This document shows, one piece after another, positions 20,899-32,200 of a DNA stretch of 64,000 nt. The notes beneath the pieces are model-generated. The model made no database searches. It saw only the letters and a program-made list of their open reading frames with translations, and was not told where the DNA came from. The DNA lies in contig CP038115.1 in the NCBI GenBank assembly GCA_004519485.1, forward strand, positions 773,053 through 837,052, written 5' to 3'. Each line of letters starts with the position of its first letter. The stretch's first letter is position 1. This DNA comes from Nannochloropsis oceanica. Its lineage: Eukaryota; Sar; Eustigmatophyceae; Eustigmatales; Monodopsidaceae. Position numbers and translations under genes: made by a program.

Positions 20899-21678
20899 AT
20901 GAGTTCAATATTGCCATCGCTTCGGGAAGGAGATCTTCATTCAAATGAGGGGGGGGTTCTTGCTGCATGGTCAGCGCCCTGGGTGCTCGTAAGGGACTTC
21001 CGATCAATGGCTCCACACTGCTGTGAGTCAAATCATAGTCGTCAATTTGTCCCGAATACGCGATGCTTGCACAAAGGCACACCAGTCCTTGACGGGCAAA
21101 TCGCACACTGTACATGACATCTCGGCATCGCCGTTGAAGTATCCGGACTTCTTCGGTACTTTCATCGAAAATACTATTATAAATCAGCATTTCATGCATA
21201 ACCCTTTCAATGTTACCTAGCCGATTGCATACCTCTCTGCAATTGTCGGGCTCTGGAACGACAAGGCCATTGCCGTTCAGAGAACCAACGGTTCTCAATT
21301 TTTTTTCAATACTTCCGATGCAGGTGCACCTTTGGATGTCCATACTGGCTCCAACTCGGCAAGAGCGTTGATGACTTCCTCACTATTTTGGATGACAAGA
21401 TCACACTTTTGATTGCCCGCTTGCTCCGCATGCCTTTTCGTATTCGCTAGTAGATCATTGTTGGATATCTCAGGCGGCTCGACTTTGGCTCCTTGCCAAG
21501 GCGGCTCCTCGTAGTCATCATCCGTTTCGTAGTCGTGCATGATCCAAATACGTTTATGTCGTCGTGCTGTGAAACCTGATTTAGTGAAGCTTGAGTTACT
21601 TGGTGTGTATGTGTGTTGGATAGAGCACAACATGAACATGTCTTCATCGTCTGATGAAATCGAATCAATAGCCATCAA
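20834..21678 (-). CDS. Unknown protein, two overlapping frames
   Basis: Two minus-strand frames overlap by 49 bp: 21,678-21,295 (acidic start SDDEDMF, later PEISNNDLLANTKRHAEQAG) and 21,343-20,834 (REVCNRLGNIERVMHEMLIY, later RCRDVMYSVRFARQGLVCLC). Read together they look like one protein split by a frameshift. A GTAAGT donor near 21,699 ends an upstream coding-like block (LTINLRIALKPPAEVDEVNS, 21,700-21,780) that follows another frame at 22,123-21,767. The whole 20.5-22.1 kb block may be one disrupted multi-exon gene; function unknown. Confidence 0.35.
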
Positions 21679-22203
21679 GCGGCTTTAGCTTGACTTACCT
21701 GACCGATTATTGAGTTGACTTCATCCACTTCCGCGGGAGGCTTCAGGGCGATGCGCAAGTTAATGGTCAAACCATCCGCGTGATGACGCTGTTATGGAGA
21801 AAGTCGGGTATCGAGACTCGCCTCATCGTGATAGCAACGGACGAGGACGAAGGGGGCCACTGCGGCCAGTACCGGTGCATGGAGAATTTCATACTCTCCT
21901 TGTCCATAATGATGACACCACAAAGAATTCGACAAGTGAATCGGCCAGTGCCAGTCAGTGCCTGAGATATGGCGCGCAAGTCAGAAGCCCTGTAGATACC
22001 GTGACAATCTTGGGCGTGCCAAGAGGCCACCAAGACTGGACACATCTTCATGGGAGCGGCCGCAGGTTTGCTCAAGATTTGAGCGCATGGTGGGGGAAGC
22101 TGGTAGGGCACGCAATTCTCCATCGAGCCAAATACGTGAGGACGTATCGTCCGTATGCGGATAACAGACTTCCTCCCCCTTCAGCGAGAGCTTCTTTATA
22201 TGC

Positions 22204-22375
22204 GTGACCCATGCCGGCACCTACCGCGTCATACGGGGCGGACTTGTTTTGGTGCTCAAAATGTGATAGAAGTAGATGTCACCATGCCGGTGGCAAAGCG
22301 AATAGTGGCGATCAACCCCCCCAAAAAATAACAATAAAAAACTTACATAACTTTCTGTATAGTCCGTACGCTTAG
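22204..22375 (-). repeat. Dispersed repeat family 1 copy
   Basis: Minus-strand copy, nearly complete: ACAGAAAGTTATGTAAG, the T-run plus GGGGGG, CATCTACTTCTATCACA, GAGCACCAAAACAAG and CCGCCCCGTATGACG. Confidence 0.75.
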
Positions 22376-22876
22376 GGGTTGGAGCGCTGAGGAGCCTACA
22401 CATAATTGATCTGAAAAAATACAAGGAATAAAGAAAAAAACATTACTGCATCTGTGACGTTCTTGCTCAGTCCTTTAGCTGTTCATTGAACGGAAAGTCT
22501 TGCTAACTCTTCTGACAACATACAACCGATCCAAAATGGGTGTAAGGTCACAAATTCCTCTCTCAGAGGCGTTGATCAAGGCGATGCTTGTCAATTTGTC
22601 CATTTGGCCCCGGTCCCGACCAGAGTTTTGGACAGATCAAGACGACGAGGGTCTTGTCGGGCAATAGGTGGCAAACGAAACACGTGATAATAGATTACAG
22701 ATCTGGGCGAGTTTTCCGATCTCTCTTTAGCACCCCGCCAATTGGTGCACCCATGACAATCGCATTCATATTCTCGTCAATTGATGCAACTTTACCATCA
22801 TCTCTCTAATCGAATGTTAAAAATATACATACATGATATAAACTTTCCAAGGATCGTGGTGCACGTTATGCTGTTG
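22376..22876. other. Intergenic, no gene seen
   Basis: No recognisable feature between the family 1 copy and the 3' end of the STELLO-like gene. Confidence 0.5.
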
Positions 22877-25150
22877 TCAAGGGTCGCCATGTGCACGGCG
22901 ATCTAAAGGTTTCACGAGGCATGCTTGGATTTTGGGTTCATCAATTAGTTGCGAGTTTGCGTAGAGACGTAGAAATGTGTCCAAATATTGCTCGGCCGTC
23001 CATCGGGGGTGTAATTTCCATCCCAATAGATCTCGATGTGGTAGATAAAGCAGTCGATCAAGATATTTGTCCATTTCGTCAGTACGCCCAATGCCGAACC
23101 AGTCCTCATTGCCGCAGCAGCAAGTTCCTTTATGGGCATGGAATATTTTAGAAGAACTATCGCCTATGTTTGCAAAATCTAGATCCTCAAGGCCAGGAAA
23201 GACTCCTAAAAACGAAGTGTCTGGACGCAAGCGGATGATGTAATCATAGTCTATTCCCGTCTCGCTGGTATATTGCTTTCGCATTTCATTACATTTGTAC
23301 ATTCCATACAACTGCTGATGTAGCCCATTGATACCATGATCATCGGGATACCAGTACTCGTCCATGATGGGCGCTTTCCAACGCCAGCGTATTTCCTTTT
23401 CTACCGAGCAAAAGAGTTTGTTGGTACTGTTGGGAGGTCTCAGCGGCTCACATACATCGCGATCCCCTGCGGAAGGGGTTCGAAGCATTTCATCTCCAGG
23501 TGACGAGACGTACATAAACACATCAAACCCGTACTTTTCCAGTGTAGTATATAACTTATCTTGAATTGTTTGATAAACAGGACCATGAATAATCGGTGTC
23601 GAAACGTTGCACATCATAGGGGCCCATGATTTGGGGTAATTTTCCTCATCAATTTGCATTTTTAGTGTTCGAGGCTGCCCACTGATACAGACTGCAACCC
23701 TTCCATTCTGCCGTTTTGCACTGGCTGATTGCAGTTTTTGAGACACGGTCGCATCAAAGGAAGCTTTTACAGGTTGATATTGAGCACCCTCATTGATTAC
23801 GGGAAAAATATACCCTGCAGCATGTAGATCTTCAATCCATGCTTGCCACAGCAGCACGTCCGTCTCCTCTAAAAATGTGTGCTCATAGAGAGAAATGATT
23901 AGTTCCTCCAGTCGTCCTTCAAAGGTGGAGCTTTGAGGTTTCCATGCCAGCAGAAATTTGATTAACTCGCCTGCTTTGGAAAACAAATCTTGTTCAGCAT
24001 TAAAATCCGCCATGTAATTGTGGGCGTTACGGTATTGCACAACAAATGGTGATGAGAAAGCAACTCCTTGACCTATGTCCCACATCAATCTTTGCATTAT
24101 GTATGACCGCCAAATATCAGAGACACGGCCGTGTACTGATGCCGGCAATAACAGGCCCCAAAGGCACCTTTGAGCAAATAGGGTGGCTTGTGCGTTGAAG
24201 GGGGCCATCATGCCCGGGGGCAATCCTCTTGCCCTATTCTCAATGGAGAACTCCATGGGCAGATGGGCCGTGAGCCGAAACATTGAATCCACATCTGGTT
24301 CGTGGTTTGCCAATGATTGAAGCACGCCTATCTCTGGTGTTGATAGGTATTCATTATCATCCAGAGTGAGGTATGTTTGTGGTTCGCGGATGGTTTCGAG
24401 AGGAGTGCCACGAGGCCATGAAAAGATGCGTTCCTTTGACGTCTTCTTGATGGATCCAAATTCAATGTACGGATTGTAAACGTGTTGAAGAGCGTGTCGA
24501 AGCTTCAGGGGGATTTGTGCATTTGGGCTCGTCATGTAGTCGACGGGTATATTTGGCGTAAGCAAGACGTTGTCGTCATCTGTATCGTATATAATGGAAG
24601 CTCCATGGTTGATAGCATACAAATATCCGATATTCTTCCGCGAAAAATGGTTCCACTTGAGGTGTTTTAAGATCTGATAAGGTAGAGAAAGCTGTGTATC
24701 GGCATTCAAAAAAGTAACTTGTTTTCGAACATCGCTCATATCGTAGTCTTGGATGCCCTTTCTATCACCAACAATTACGACACACCATTCCGTCAAGTTG
24801 GCGAGTTGATAAGAAAGCAACGTCGGCTCAAATATTGTCGTCATGACGACCCACTTGTCACAAATCTCCCCATCATGAGGAATATAGGAAGGCTGATTCT
24901 TCTGCGCTTTGGGAGCCCTCTTATGTCCTTTACACCCATCGCAAAAGTGAGGACAGCCCTTAAACGAATGGACCTTTTGGGCTTGAAATACTTGGCCTTG
25001 TGAAGATGTAAGTCCCATCACTTCCCATGTGCCCTTACTGAGTGTCATGGCGTGAAGTGTTTTCGACGAAACACGAAAGTGCCACAATAAGAGGGCAACT
25101 AGAGAAACAACTGCTCCCGAAAGTGCATGTAATCTTTTACTTTCCATCAC
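22877..25150 (-). CDS. STELLO/DUF288-type glycosyltransferase fused to a second C-terminal GT-like domain
   Basis: 757 residues, single exon, ATG at 25,150. Membrane anchor at residues 9-25. Residues about 95-460 match the STELLO/DUF288 family: KWVVMTTIFEPT, VVIVGDRKG, LPYQILKHL, RKNIGYLYAINHGASIIYDT with DTDDDN at 189-194 (acidic nucleotide-sugar/metal site). STELLO proteins are Golgi enzymes or cofactors in plants, protists and nematodes. From about 484 a second domain starts, VAVCISGQPRTL, then FDVFMYVSS, YDYIIRLRPDTSF (RLRPD at 640-644) and NEDWFGIG. This pattern is seen in uncharacterised algal and viral glycosyltransferase-like proteins. The Cys-rich segment CPHFCDGC precedes the first domain. 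Likely a bifunctional lumenal enzyme; substrate unknown. The fusion itself is seen directly in one uninterrupted frame. Confidence 0.85.
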   Translation of the reverse strand: MMESKRLHALSGAVVSLVALLLWHFRVSSKTLHAMTLSKGTWEVMGLTSSQGQVFQAQKVHSFKGCPHFCDGCKGHKRAPKAQKNQPSYIPHDGEICDKWVVMTTIFEPTLLSYQLANLTEWCVVIVGDRKGIQDYDMSDVRKQVTFLNADTQLSLPYQILKHLKWNHFSRKNIGYLYAINHGASIIYDTDDDNVLLTPNIPVDYMTSPNAQIPLKLRHALQHVYNPYIEFGSIKKTSKERIFSWPRGTPLETIREPQTYLTLDDNEYLSTPEIGVLQSLANHEPDVDSMFRLTAHLPMEFSIENRARGLPPGMMAPFNAQATLFAQRCLWGLLLPASVHGRVSDIWRSYIMQRLMWDIGQGVAFSSPFVVQYRNAHNYMADFNAEQDLFSKAGELIKFLLAWKPQSSTFEGRLEELIISLYEHTFLEETDVLLWQAWIEDLHAAGYIFPVINEGAQYQPVKASFDATVSQKLQSASAKRQNGRVAVCISGQPRTLKMQIDEENYPKSWAPMMCNVSTPIIHGPVYQTIQDKLYTTLEKYGFDVFMYVSSPGDEMLRTPSAGDRDVCEPLRPPNSTNKLFCSVEKEIRWRWKAPIMDEYWYPDDHGINGLHQQLYGMYKCNEMRKQYTSETGIDYDYIIRLRPDTSFLGVFPGLEDLDFANIGDSSSKIFHAHKGTCCCGNEDWFGIGRTDEMDKYLDRLLYLPHRDLLGWKLHPRWTAEQYLDTFLRLYANSQLIDEPKIQACLVKPLDRRAHGDP

Positions 25151-26216
25151 ACCTATCTAGTACAACAAATTTGAGCGATGGTGACTTAGTTCTCTACTTT
25201 CAAAAGCGTATGTGGGAATGAGTGATAATGATTAGACAGCATATCTCCCATATATGATGCAAATCCTCAGAGTTGCGATACGCAACTTTGATACCCGGCG
25301 GCCGGAAATGACACACTATAACGCGCGATGCCTGCACTTCGTACACACACCTGCACTTTCCACATCAAATTCATACCCTGATTGAAGGAAGATAGATAAA
25401 TTCAAGGACAACCATTCATCATACATGATCTCACAAAACTTTTTTTTTTAAAATCAAGGAATTAAAATAAAATAAAATAAAATAAAAATGCTACACACAC
25501 GGAAAAAGGCTTATTTTTACCCCAACCATGCTCGATGTGTTGCTTGTAAGTGACTACATATACTTTTGATGTGTTGGCAAACGGAAAACCTACGATAACC
25601 TCGCAAGAACGCTGATTCTGAGCGTTTCGACTTCTTGTAAAATTTACAATTGAGTGGTACTCTCGAGGGAGCAAGGCTCAAGGAGCATTAAAAAAATGTA
25701 GATTTGGCAACAAACATGCACAAAAACATATATTTTTATAGCAAGGGTACGATGTTCGAGCAATTGGGTAAATTTGGTCCTAGGTGTGATGAGCTCTGGT
25801 CACTGGCGCACGACGACACATGTTGAACAACGCCTTACACGCTGCGATGTGCCACCTCAACCAGTCAGACACGTGCAAAATCATGAAAGCCATAGAAAAA
25901 GGCGGAGATGTGCAAGAAGCTGGTAGGTGCATATTCTTCACCAGATACGCCGTGCCCTGCGTCAAGGGACGGGTAAAAGCATACTTGACTGGCAAATTGA
26001 GATCTGGACCTCGCTGAGTTCCTCAGCTTCGAGGGGACTACATTACTGGTTACGTCGAGGGGACCACATTACTGATTACGTCAGATTGCTCTGTTGTAAA
26101 CATCGAGGGACTGCATTTATTTGAGTGGGGAAAGGCCGATTAGTTTGTTGTCGAATTGAAGATACGTGTAGCTACAAGGGGTCAGTTTATATATACACCG
26201 GACTAGTCTCCTCATC
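25151..26216. other. Intergenic with AAAAT microsatellite
   Basis: No supported gene. (AAAAT)5 tract at about 25,459-25,488. At 26,030-26,115 a short motif CGAGGGGACTACATTACTG recurs about three times in diverged form. Confidence 0.55.
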
Positions 26217-26239
26217 GTTAGGGTTAGGGTTAGGGTTAG
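26217..26239 (+). repeat. Interstitial telomere repeat (TTAGGG)3
   Basis: GTTAGGG units ending exactly at the first base of the large tandem array. Confidence 0.95.
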
Positions 26240-27458
26240 CAAAATACGTACATAACTTTCTGTGTAGTCCGTCATGAGACGAAGGGGAGGACGTCTTTGT
26301 CTTTGATCTCTACTTTTCGCCAACAATTTGTGAGAGGATAAAGGGGGGGAGATCCAGATTAAAAATCTCTGCGCATTGGGCAAAGGATTTACGAGCAGCC
26401 TCGATCGGTTTGTATTTCTCTAGGCAGGGAGGAATGGAGGCATTATTATTGTATTGTCCTGTCATTCCCTCTTCTACATAGAACGAACGTGGGCAACATT
26501 CGATAGAGAACAAGTGCATGACATTCTGATCGCCCTTCCATGGACGTCCTTTTACTTCATGGCCTGTGGTCCCACGTCAGATGTGGAGATGTCGCTTGCT
26601 TATCTTGCTTCCCAGTTGTAACGTCAGGGCTGAGCAAGGGAAGGGGAGAATATCGTCCGAGGTAGAAGTGGTGCTTAAATGGAAAATGACAAAAATACTT
26701 TTCAAGCATGACGTTTGGATATGTGATTGGGTGGAGCCTCCACCGTGGAGGTGCACTCTGTAAAAATATGTCAAGGCAAGCCAAGGAAAGATGACGTTGT
26801 GCAAGCGGGAGCATCGAGATGGCAAAGATATTGTCCGAGCAGGGATTATTATTTATTATCATCTCTCGTTAACAGGTGGGCAGGCTTTCTTTGCAGGAAG
26901 ACTTGAGGTGGGTGTGGAGGGCTGGTAGTATCGTGATTGTATGGGTGTGGTATGCATCGTACGATAAAAAGGGGGGAGAGAACGGGGTGTGGCCGTGGCC
27001 AGGCTTACAGGAGGGTTCTGCTTAGGAATTAAAGCATAGCACTCCGAGTCCTGAAAAACAATTTCCGAGCGCGAAAACTTGGCAAGCAATTATGGGGGCA
27101 TTCTTCTTTGAAGTTTGTCGAGCGAGGCGACGACTTTGCTCTCTGGTCGAGCACTGTGCGGTGTCTGCCCTCACAAAGAGGGCAACAAGGGACAGTAGAT
27201 GCGAGTGGTACATTGTTCTCTCCTTGAACCCACGACTGCATTCTAGAATAGGATGAATCACAGTGCAACGAGCACACACAGGCATCGTCGTCATCCATGA
27301 GCGGGACATAATGAGGGGTGATCGTCCCTCGTAAACATCAAAAACAGGTCTGACACCGATAGCAACATCCACCCAGAAGCCAGTTGGGTCGGTCGAGGAG
27401 GCGTGAGGTTGAGGGAGCGCATCGCTTTCGAGATGATTTACTTTGCTCTTGAAGCCTC

Positions 27459-27590
27459 GTGGGTCTCGGGCGGGCTTATTTTATTGCTCATAATATGATA
27501 AAGTAGAGGCCACCATGGCGGTGGCTTTGTCCGTGATGGCGATTAGTACCCCAGAAAATAAAAAATAAAATAAAAACTTTGGTCCGTAGG
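27459..27590 (-). repeat. Dispersed repeat family 1 copy inside the array unit
   Basis: Diverged minus-strand copy with GGCCACCATGGCGGTGGC and a run of AAAATAAAATAAAAA. It recurs at +2,988 steps (30,447, 33,435 and 36,423). Confidence 0.6.
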
Positions 27591-29139
27591 TAATTGCCAT
27601 GCATGCTGAATGACTGGCTAAGCATCTCACTTCCCCCCACGTCACTAATGATAATAATATTATTAATATAATAATGTAATCGGCAGAAGAAATGTGGTTT
27701 CCGCGATGGACGCTGGGTAATTGAGATGGAATGACCATATCCATGATGACTCGGTGCTCCCTCCGATCATCCCGGCCCCCACCTCTACACCCATTTACAC
27801 ACCCATACCTCAAGCTGCGGTCACCATGCACGCTGCCTTTCCGATGCTCAGGTAGACAGAGATGGTCAGACCTTCGCGATGGACTCTGCGGGTGACTTCC
27901 CCCTCTCCCTTCCTTCCTCCATGCCTTGTTTTATCCCTTCGTCATTCGACGGTCTTTTGCTTGCCCCCTTGACGACGCCCTCTGCCGGTCCTTTGAGCAC
28001 GCAGACACCACTTGCCTTTTCCCCCATCTAGGTGGTTGTGGGAATACCTGAATGTGGTCACCAAGGCAAGATTTCGAGCGGGAGGCTGTCTTTCGAAGGA
28101 CGAGATGGAAAGCATACTTCAGGAGGCATGGCGGAGACAATGACAGAAATGCAGGAAAGATTCGCCTTGTCGTCTTTCATGAAATTCAAGTGTGGTATGG
28201 AGAAGCAGAAACAGACACACAGAGCAGACCTTCGATTTCTCTCTTCCAACACGTGCTATCTCTGCATGCTTTGCAAACAACAACTTGTTCTGCAAACAAC
28301 AACTTGTTTTCCGGACGTCCGAACACGTCCCGGACGTTCCTGTCTCCTTGCCCATAGGTCTTTATTTTGGGGGGACTATGTCTCTTCCCATGTTACAAAC
28401 CACAAAATGTGCTGCATACAAGGAAGTCGTGTACTGTTTCAAAACTAGGGAAGTGTGTCGCCTAGGTAATGATAGGGTGTATCTGTGGCGCAGGCATGTA
28501 CCATGAGCGTATTCAGATAATGCGTTTGTGCACGTGACGCAGGCAGGTACCACTCTTCCCTTCAACTCCAGGAGAGGAGCACAGGAGCGCGAGGAAGCGA
28601 GCGATAGATGCCGCTGAAAACAAAGTCCACAAGTTGTCATGGCAATTCTGACGATGTTTGTTGGAAAGGCAGGGGATACATGGTTCGTATTTGTCCTTCC
28701 TTTCTTCCTTCGTCTTTGCCAGCCTCTTCTCTTCCTCGAGCCCTTTCTCCTCCTCTTCGACTTCCAGCCTATCCTCTCCGAGGTAGAACTCTGAATGGGA
28801 TAGCATGTTTTTCTTTCACCCCTCCTCTTTCAAAAAGACGTGAGTTAGGACCTGGGACTGTAAAGCACACAGCAAGCACACGACGAGGAGGCTTGCTGCA
28901 AGACAGCTTGAACGTGGTGAGCACGTTTTGTCCCCGTCGTATTTTTCCCTCCTTGTTTCACCAAGGTCATGAAAAAGGATTTGGTGCTTCAAGTCTGTGG
29001 AAACAGCGCACTCTTCGGTGGAACCTATCGTGGCCCTGTCGACTTCCAAGCGAGATCGCACTCGCATTGTTCTACGACGCCGGCAGTTGGGTGGGCAATG
29101 TGTTGTATCGTTTTGATTTGTTCTGGTTTTCAATATTGA

Positions 29140-29260
29140 TTTCGGTCTCGTCGCTATGATAGAAGTAGATGCCATCGTGCCCCGGTGGCAAGGCTCGTGA
29201 TGGTAGATTAAAACCCCCAAAAAAGAGCAAAATACGTACATAACTTTCTGTGTAGTCCGT
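29140..29260 (-). repeat. Dispersed repeat family 1 copy at the array unit junction
   Basis: Contains TATGATAGAAGTAGATG, AAAACCCCCAAAAAAGAGC and ACATAACTTTCTGTGTAG. The unit junction (29,226) lies inside it. It recurs at 32,128 and 35,116; at 26,238 only its last ~35 bp is present, the rest being replaced by telomere repeat. Confidence 0.8.
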
Positions 29261-32200
29261 CATGAGACGAAGGGGAGGACGTCTTTGTCTTTGATCTCTA
29301 CTTTTCGCCAACAATTTGTGAGAGGATAAAGGGGGGGAGATCCAGATTAAAAATCTCTGCGCATTGGGCAAAGGATTTACGAGCAGCCTCGATCGGTTTG
29401 TATTTCTCTAGGCAGGGAGGAATGGAGGCATTATTATTGTATTGTCCTGTCATTCCCTCTTCTACATAGAACGAACGTGGGCAACATTCGATAGAGAACA
29501 AGTGCATGACATTCTGATCGCCCTTCCATGGACGTCCTTTTACTTCATGGCCTGTGGTCCCACGTCAGATGTGGAGATGTCGCTTGCTTATCTTGCTTCC
29601 CAGTTGTAACGTCAGGGCTGAGCAAGGGAAGGGGAGAATATCGTCCGAGGTAGAAGTGGTGCTTAAATGGAAAATGACAAAAATACTTTTCAAGCATGAC
29701 GTTTGGATATGTGATTGGGTGGAGCCTCCACCGTGGAGGTGCACTCTGTAAAAATATGTCAAGGCAAGCCAAGGAAAGATGACGTTGTGCAAGCGGGAGC
29801 ATCGAGATGGCAAAGATATTGTCCGAGCAGGGATTATTATTTATTATCATCTCTCGTTAACAGGTGGGCAGGCTTTCTTTGCAGGAAGACTTGAGGTGGG
29901 TGTGGAGGGCTGGTAGTATCGTGATTGTATGGGTGTGGTATGCATCGTACGATAAAAAGGGGGGAGAGAACGGGGTGTGGCCGTGGCCAGGCTTACAGGA
30001 GGGTTCTGCTTAGGAATTAAAGCATAGCACTCCGAGTCCTGAAAAACAATTTCCGAGCGCGAAAACTTGGCAAGCAATTATGGGGGCATTCTTCTTTGAA
30101 GTTTGTCGAGCGAGGCGACGACTTTGCTCTCTGGTCGAGCACTGTGCGGTGTCTGCCCTCACAAAGAGGGCAACAAGGGACAGTAGATGCGAGTGGTACA
30201 TTGTTCTCTCCTTGAACCCACGACTGCATTCTAGAATAGGATGAATCACAGTGCAACGAGCACACACAGGCATCGTCGTCATCCATGAGCGGTACATAAT
30301 GAGGGGTGATCGTCCCTCGTAAACATCAAAAACAGGTCTGACACCGATAGCAACATCCACCCAGAAGCCAGTTGGGTCGGTCGAGGAGGCGTGAGGTTGA
30401 GGGAGCGCATCGCTTTCGAGATGATTTACTTTGCTCTTGAAGCCTCGTGGGTCTCGGGCGGGCTTATTTTATTGCTCATAATATGATAAAGTAGAGGCCA
30501 CCATGGCGGTGGCTTTGTCCGTGATGGCGATTAGTACCCCAGAAAATAAAAAATAAAATAAAAACTTTGGTCCGTAGGTAATTGCCATGCATGCTGAATG
30601 ACTGGCTAAGCATCTCACTTCCCCCCACGTCACTAATGATAATAATATTATTAATATAATAATGTAATCGGCAGAAGAAACGTGGTTTCCGCGATGGACG
30701 CTGGGTAATTGAGATGGAATGACCATATCCATGATGACTCGGTGCTCCCTCCGATCATCCCGGCCCCCACCTCTACACCCATTTACACACCCATACCTCA
30801 AGCTGCGGTCACCATGCACGCTGCCTTTCCGATGCTCAGGTAGACAGAGATGGTCAGACCTTCGCGATGGACTCTGCGGGTGACTTCCCCCTCTCCCTTC
30901 CTTCCTCCATGCCTTGTTTTATCCCTTCGTCATTCGACGGTCTTTTGCTTGCCCCCTTGACGACGCCCTCTGCCGGTCCTTTGAGCACGCAGACACCACT
31001 TGCCTTTTCCCCCATCTAGGTGGTTGTGGGAATACCTGAATGTGGTCACCAAGGCAAGATTTCGAGCGGGAGGCTGTCTTTCGAAGGACGAGATGGAAAG
31101 CATACTTCAGGAGGCATGGCGGAGACAATGACAGAAATGCAGGAAAGATTCGCCTTGTCGTCTTTCATGAAATTCAAGTGTGGTATGGAGAAGCAGAAAC
31201 AGACACACAGAGCAGACCTTCGATTTCTCTCTTCCAACACGTGCTATCTCTGCATGCTTTGCAAACAACAACTTGTTCTGCAAACAACAACTTGTTTTCC
31301 GGACGTCCGAACACGTCCCGGACGTTCCTGTCTCCTTGCCCATAGGTCTTTATTTTGGGGGGACTATGTCTCTTCCCATGTTACAAACCACAAAATGTGC
31401 TGCATACAAGGAAGTCGTGTACTGTTTCAAAACTAGGGAAGTGTGTCGCCTAGGTAATGATAGGGTGTATCTGTGGCGCAGGCATGTACCATGAGCGTAT
31501 TCAGATAATGCGTTTGTGCACGTGACGCAGGCAGGTACCACTCTTCCCTTCAACTCCAGGAGAGGAGCACAGGAGCGCGAGGAAGCGAGCGATAGATGCC
31601 GCTGAAAACAAAGTCCACAAGTTGTCATGGCAATTCTGACGATGTTTGTTGGAAAGGCAGGGGATACATGGTTCGTATTTGTCCTTCCTTTCTTCCTTCG
31701 TCTTTGCCAGCCTCTTCTCTTCCTCGAGCCCTTTCTCCTCCTCTTCGACTTCCAGCCTATCCTCTCCGAGGTAGAACTCTGAATGGGATAGCATGTTTTT
31801 CTTTCACCCCTCCTCTTTCAAAAAGACGTGAGTTAGGACCTGGGACTGTAAAGCACACAGCAAGCACACGACGAGGAGGCTTGCTGCAAGACAGCTTGAA
31901 CGTGGTGAGCACGTTTTGTCCCCGTCGTATTTTTCCCTCCTTGTTTCACCAAGGTCATGAAAAAGGATTTGGTGCTTCAAGTCTGTGGAAACAGCGCACT
32001 CTTCGGTGGAACCTATCGTGGCCCTGTCGACTTCCAAGCGAGATCGCACTCGCATTGTTCTACGACGCCGGCAGTTGGGTGGGCAATGTGTTGTATCGTT
32101 TTGATTTGTTCTGGTTTTCAATATTGATTTCGGTCTCGTCGCTATGATAGAAGTAGATGCCATCGTGCCCCGGTGGCAAGGCTCGTGATGGTAGATTAAA

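Noticed and set aside
26310-26519. Minus frame in the array unit with YVEEGMTGQYNNN, reminiscent of alpha-kinase motifs
   Set aside because: Only a few residues match, the conserved catalytic region is absent, and no neighbouring exon supports it.
28608-29159. 183-codon and 141-codon frames repeated in each array unit as possible amplified genes
   Set aside because: They overlap on opposite strands, include dispersed repeat sequence, and show no domain, signal peptide or codon texture of a gene.
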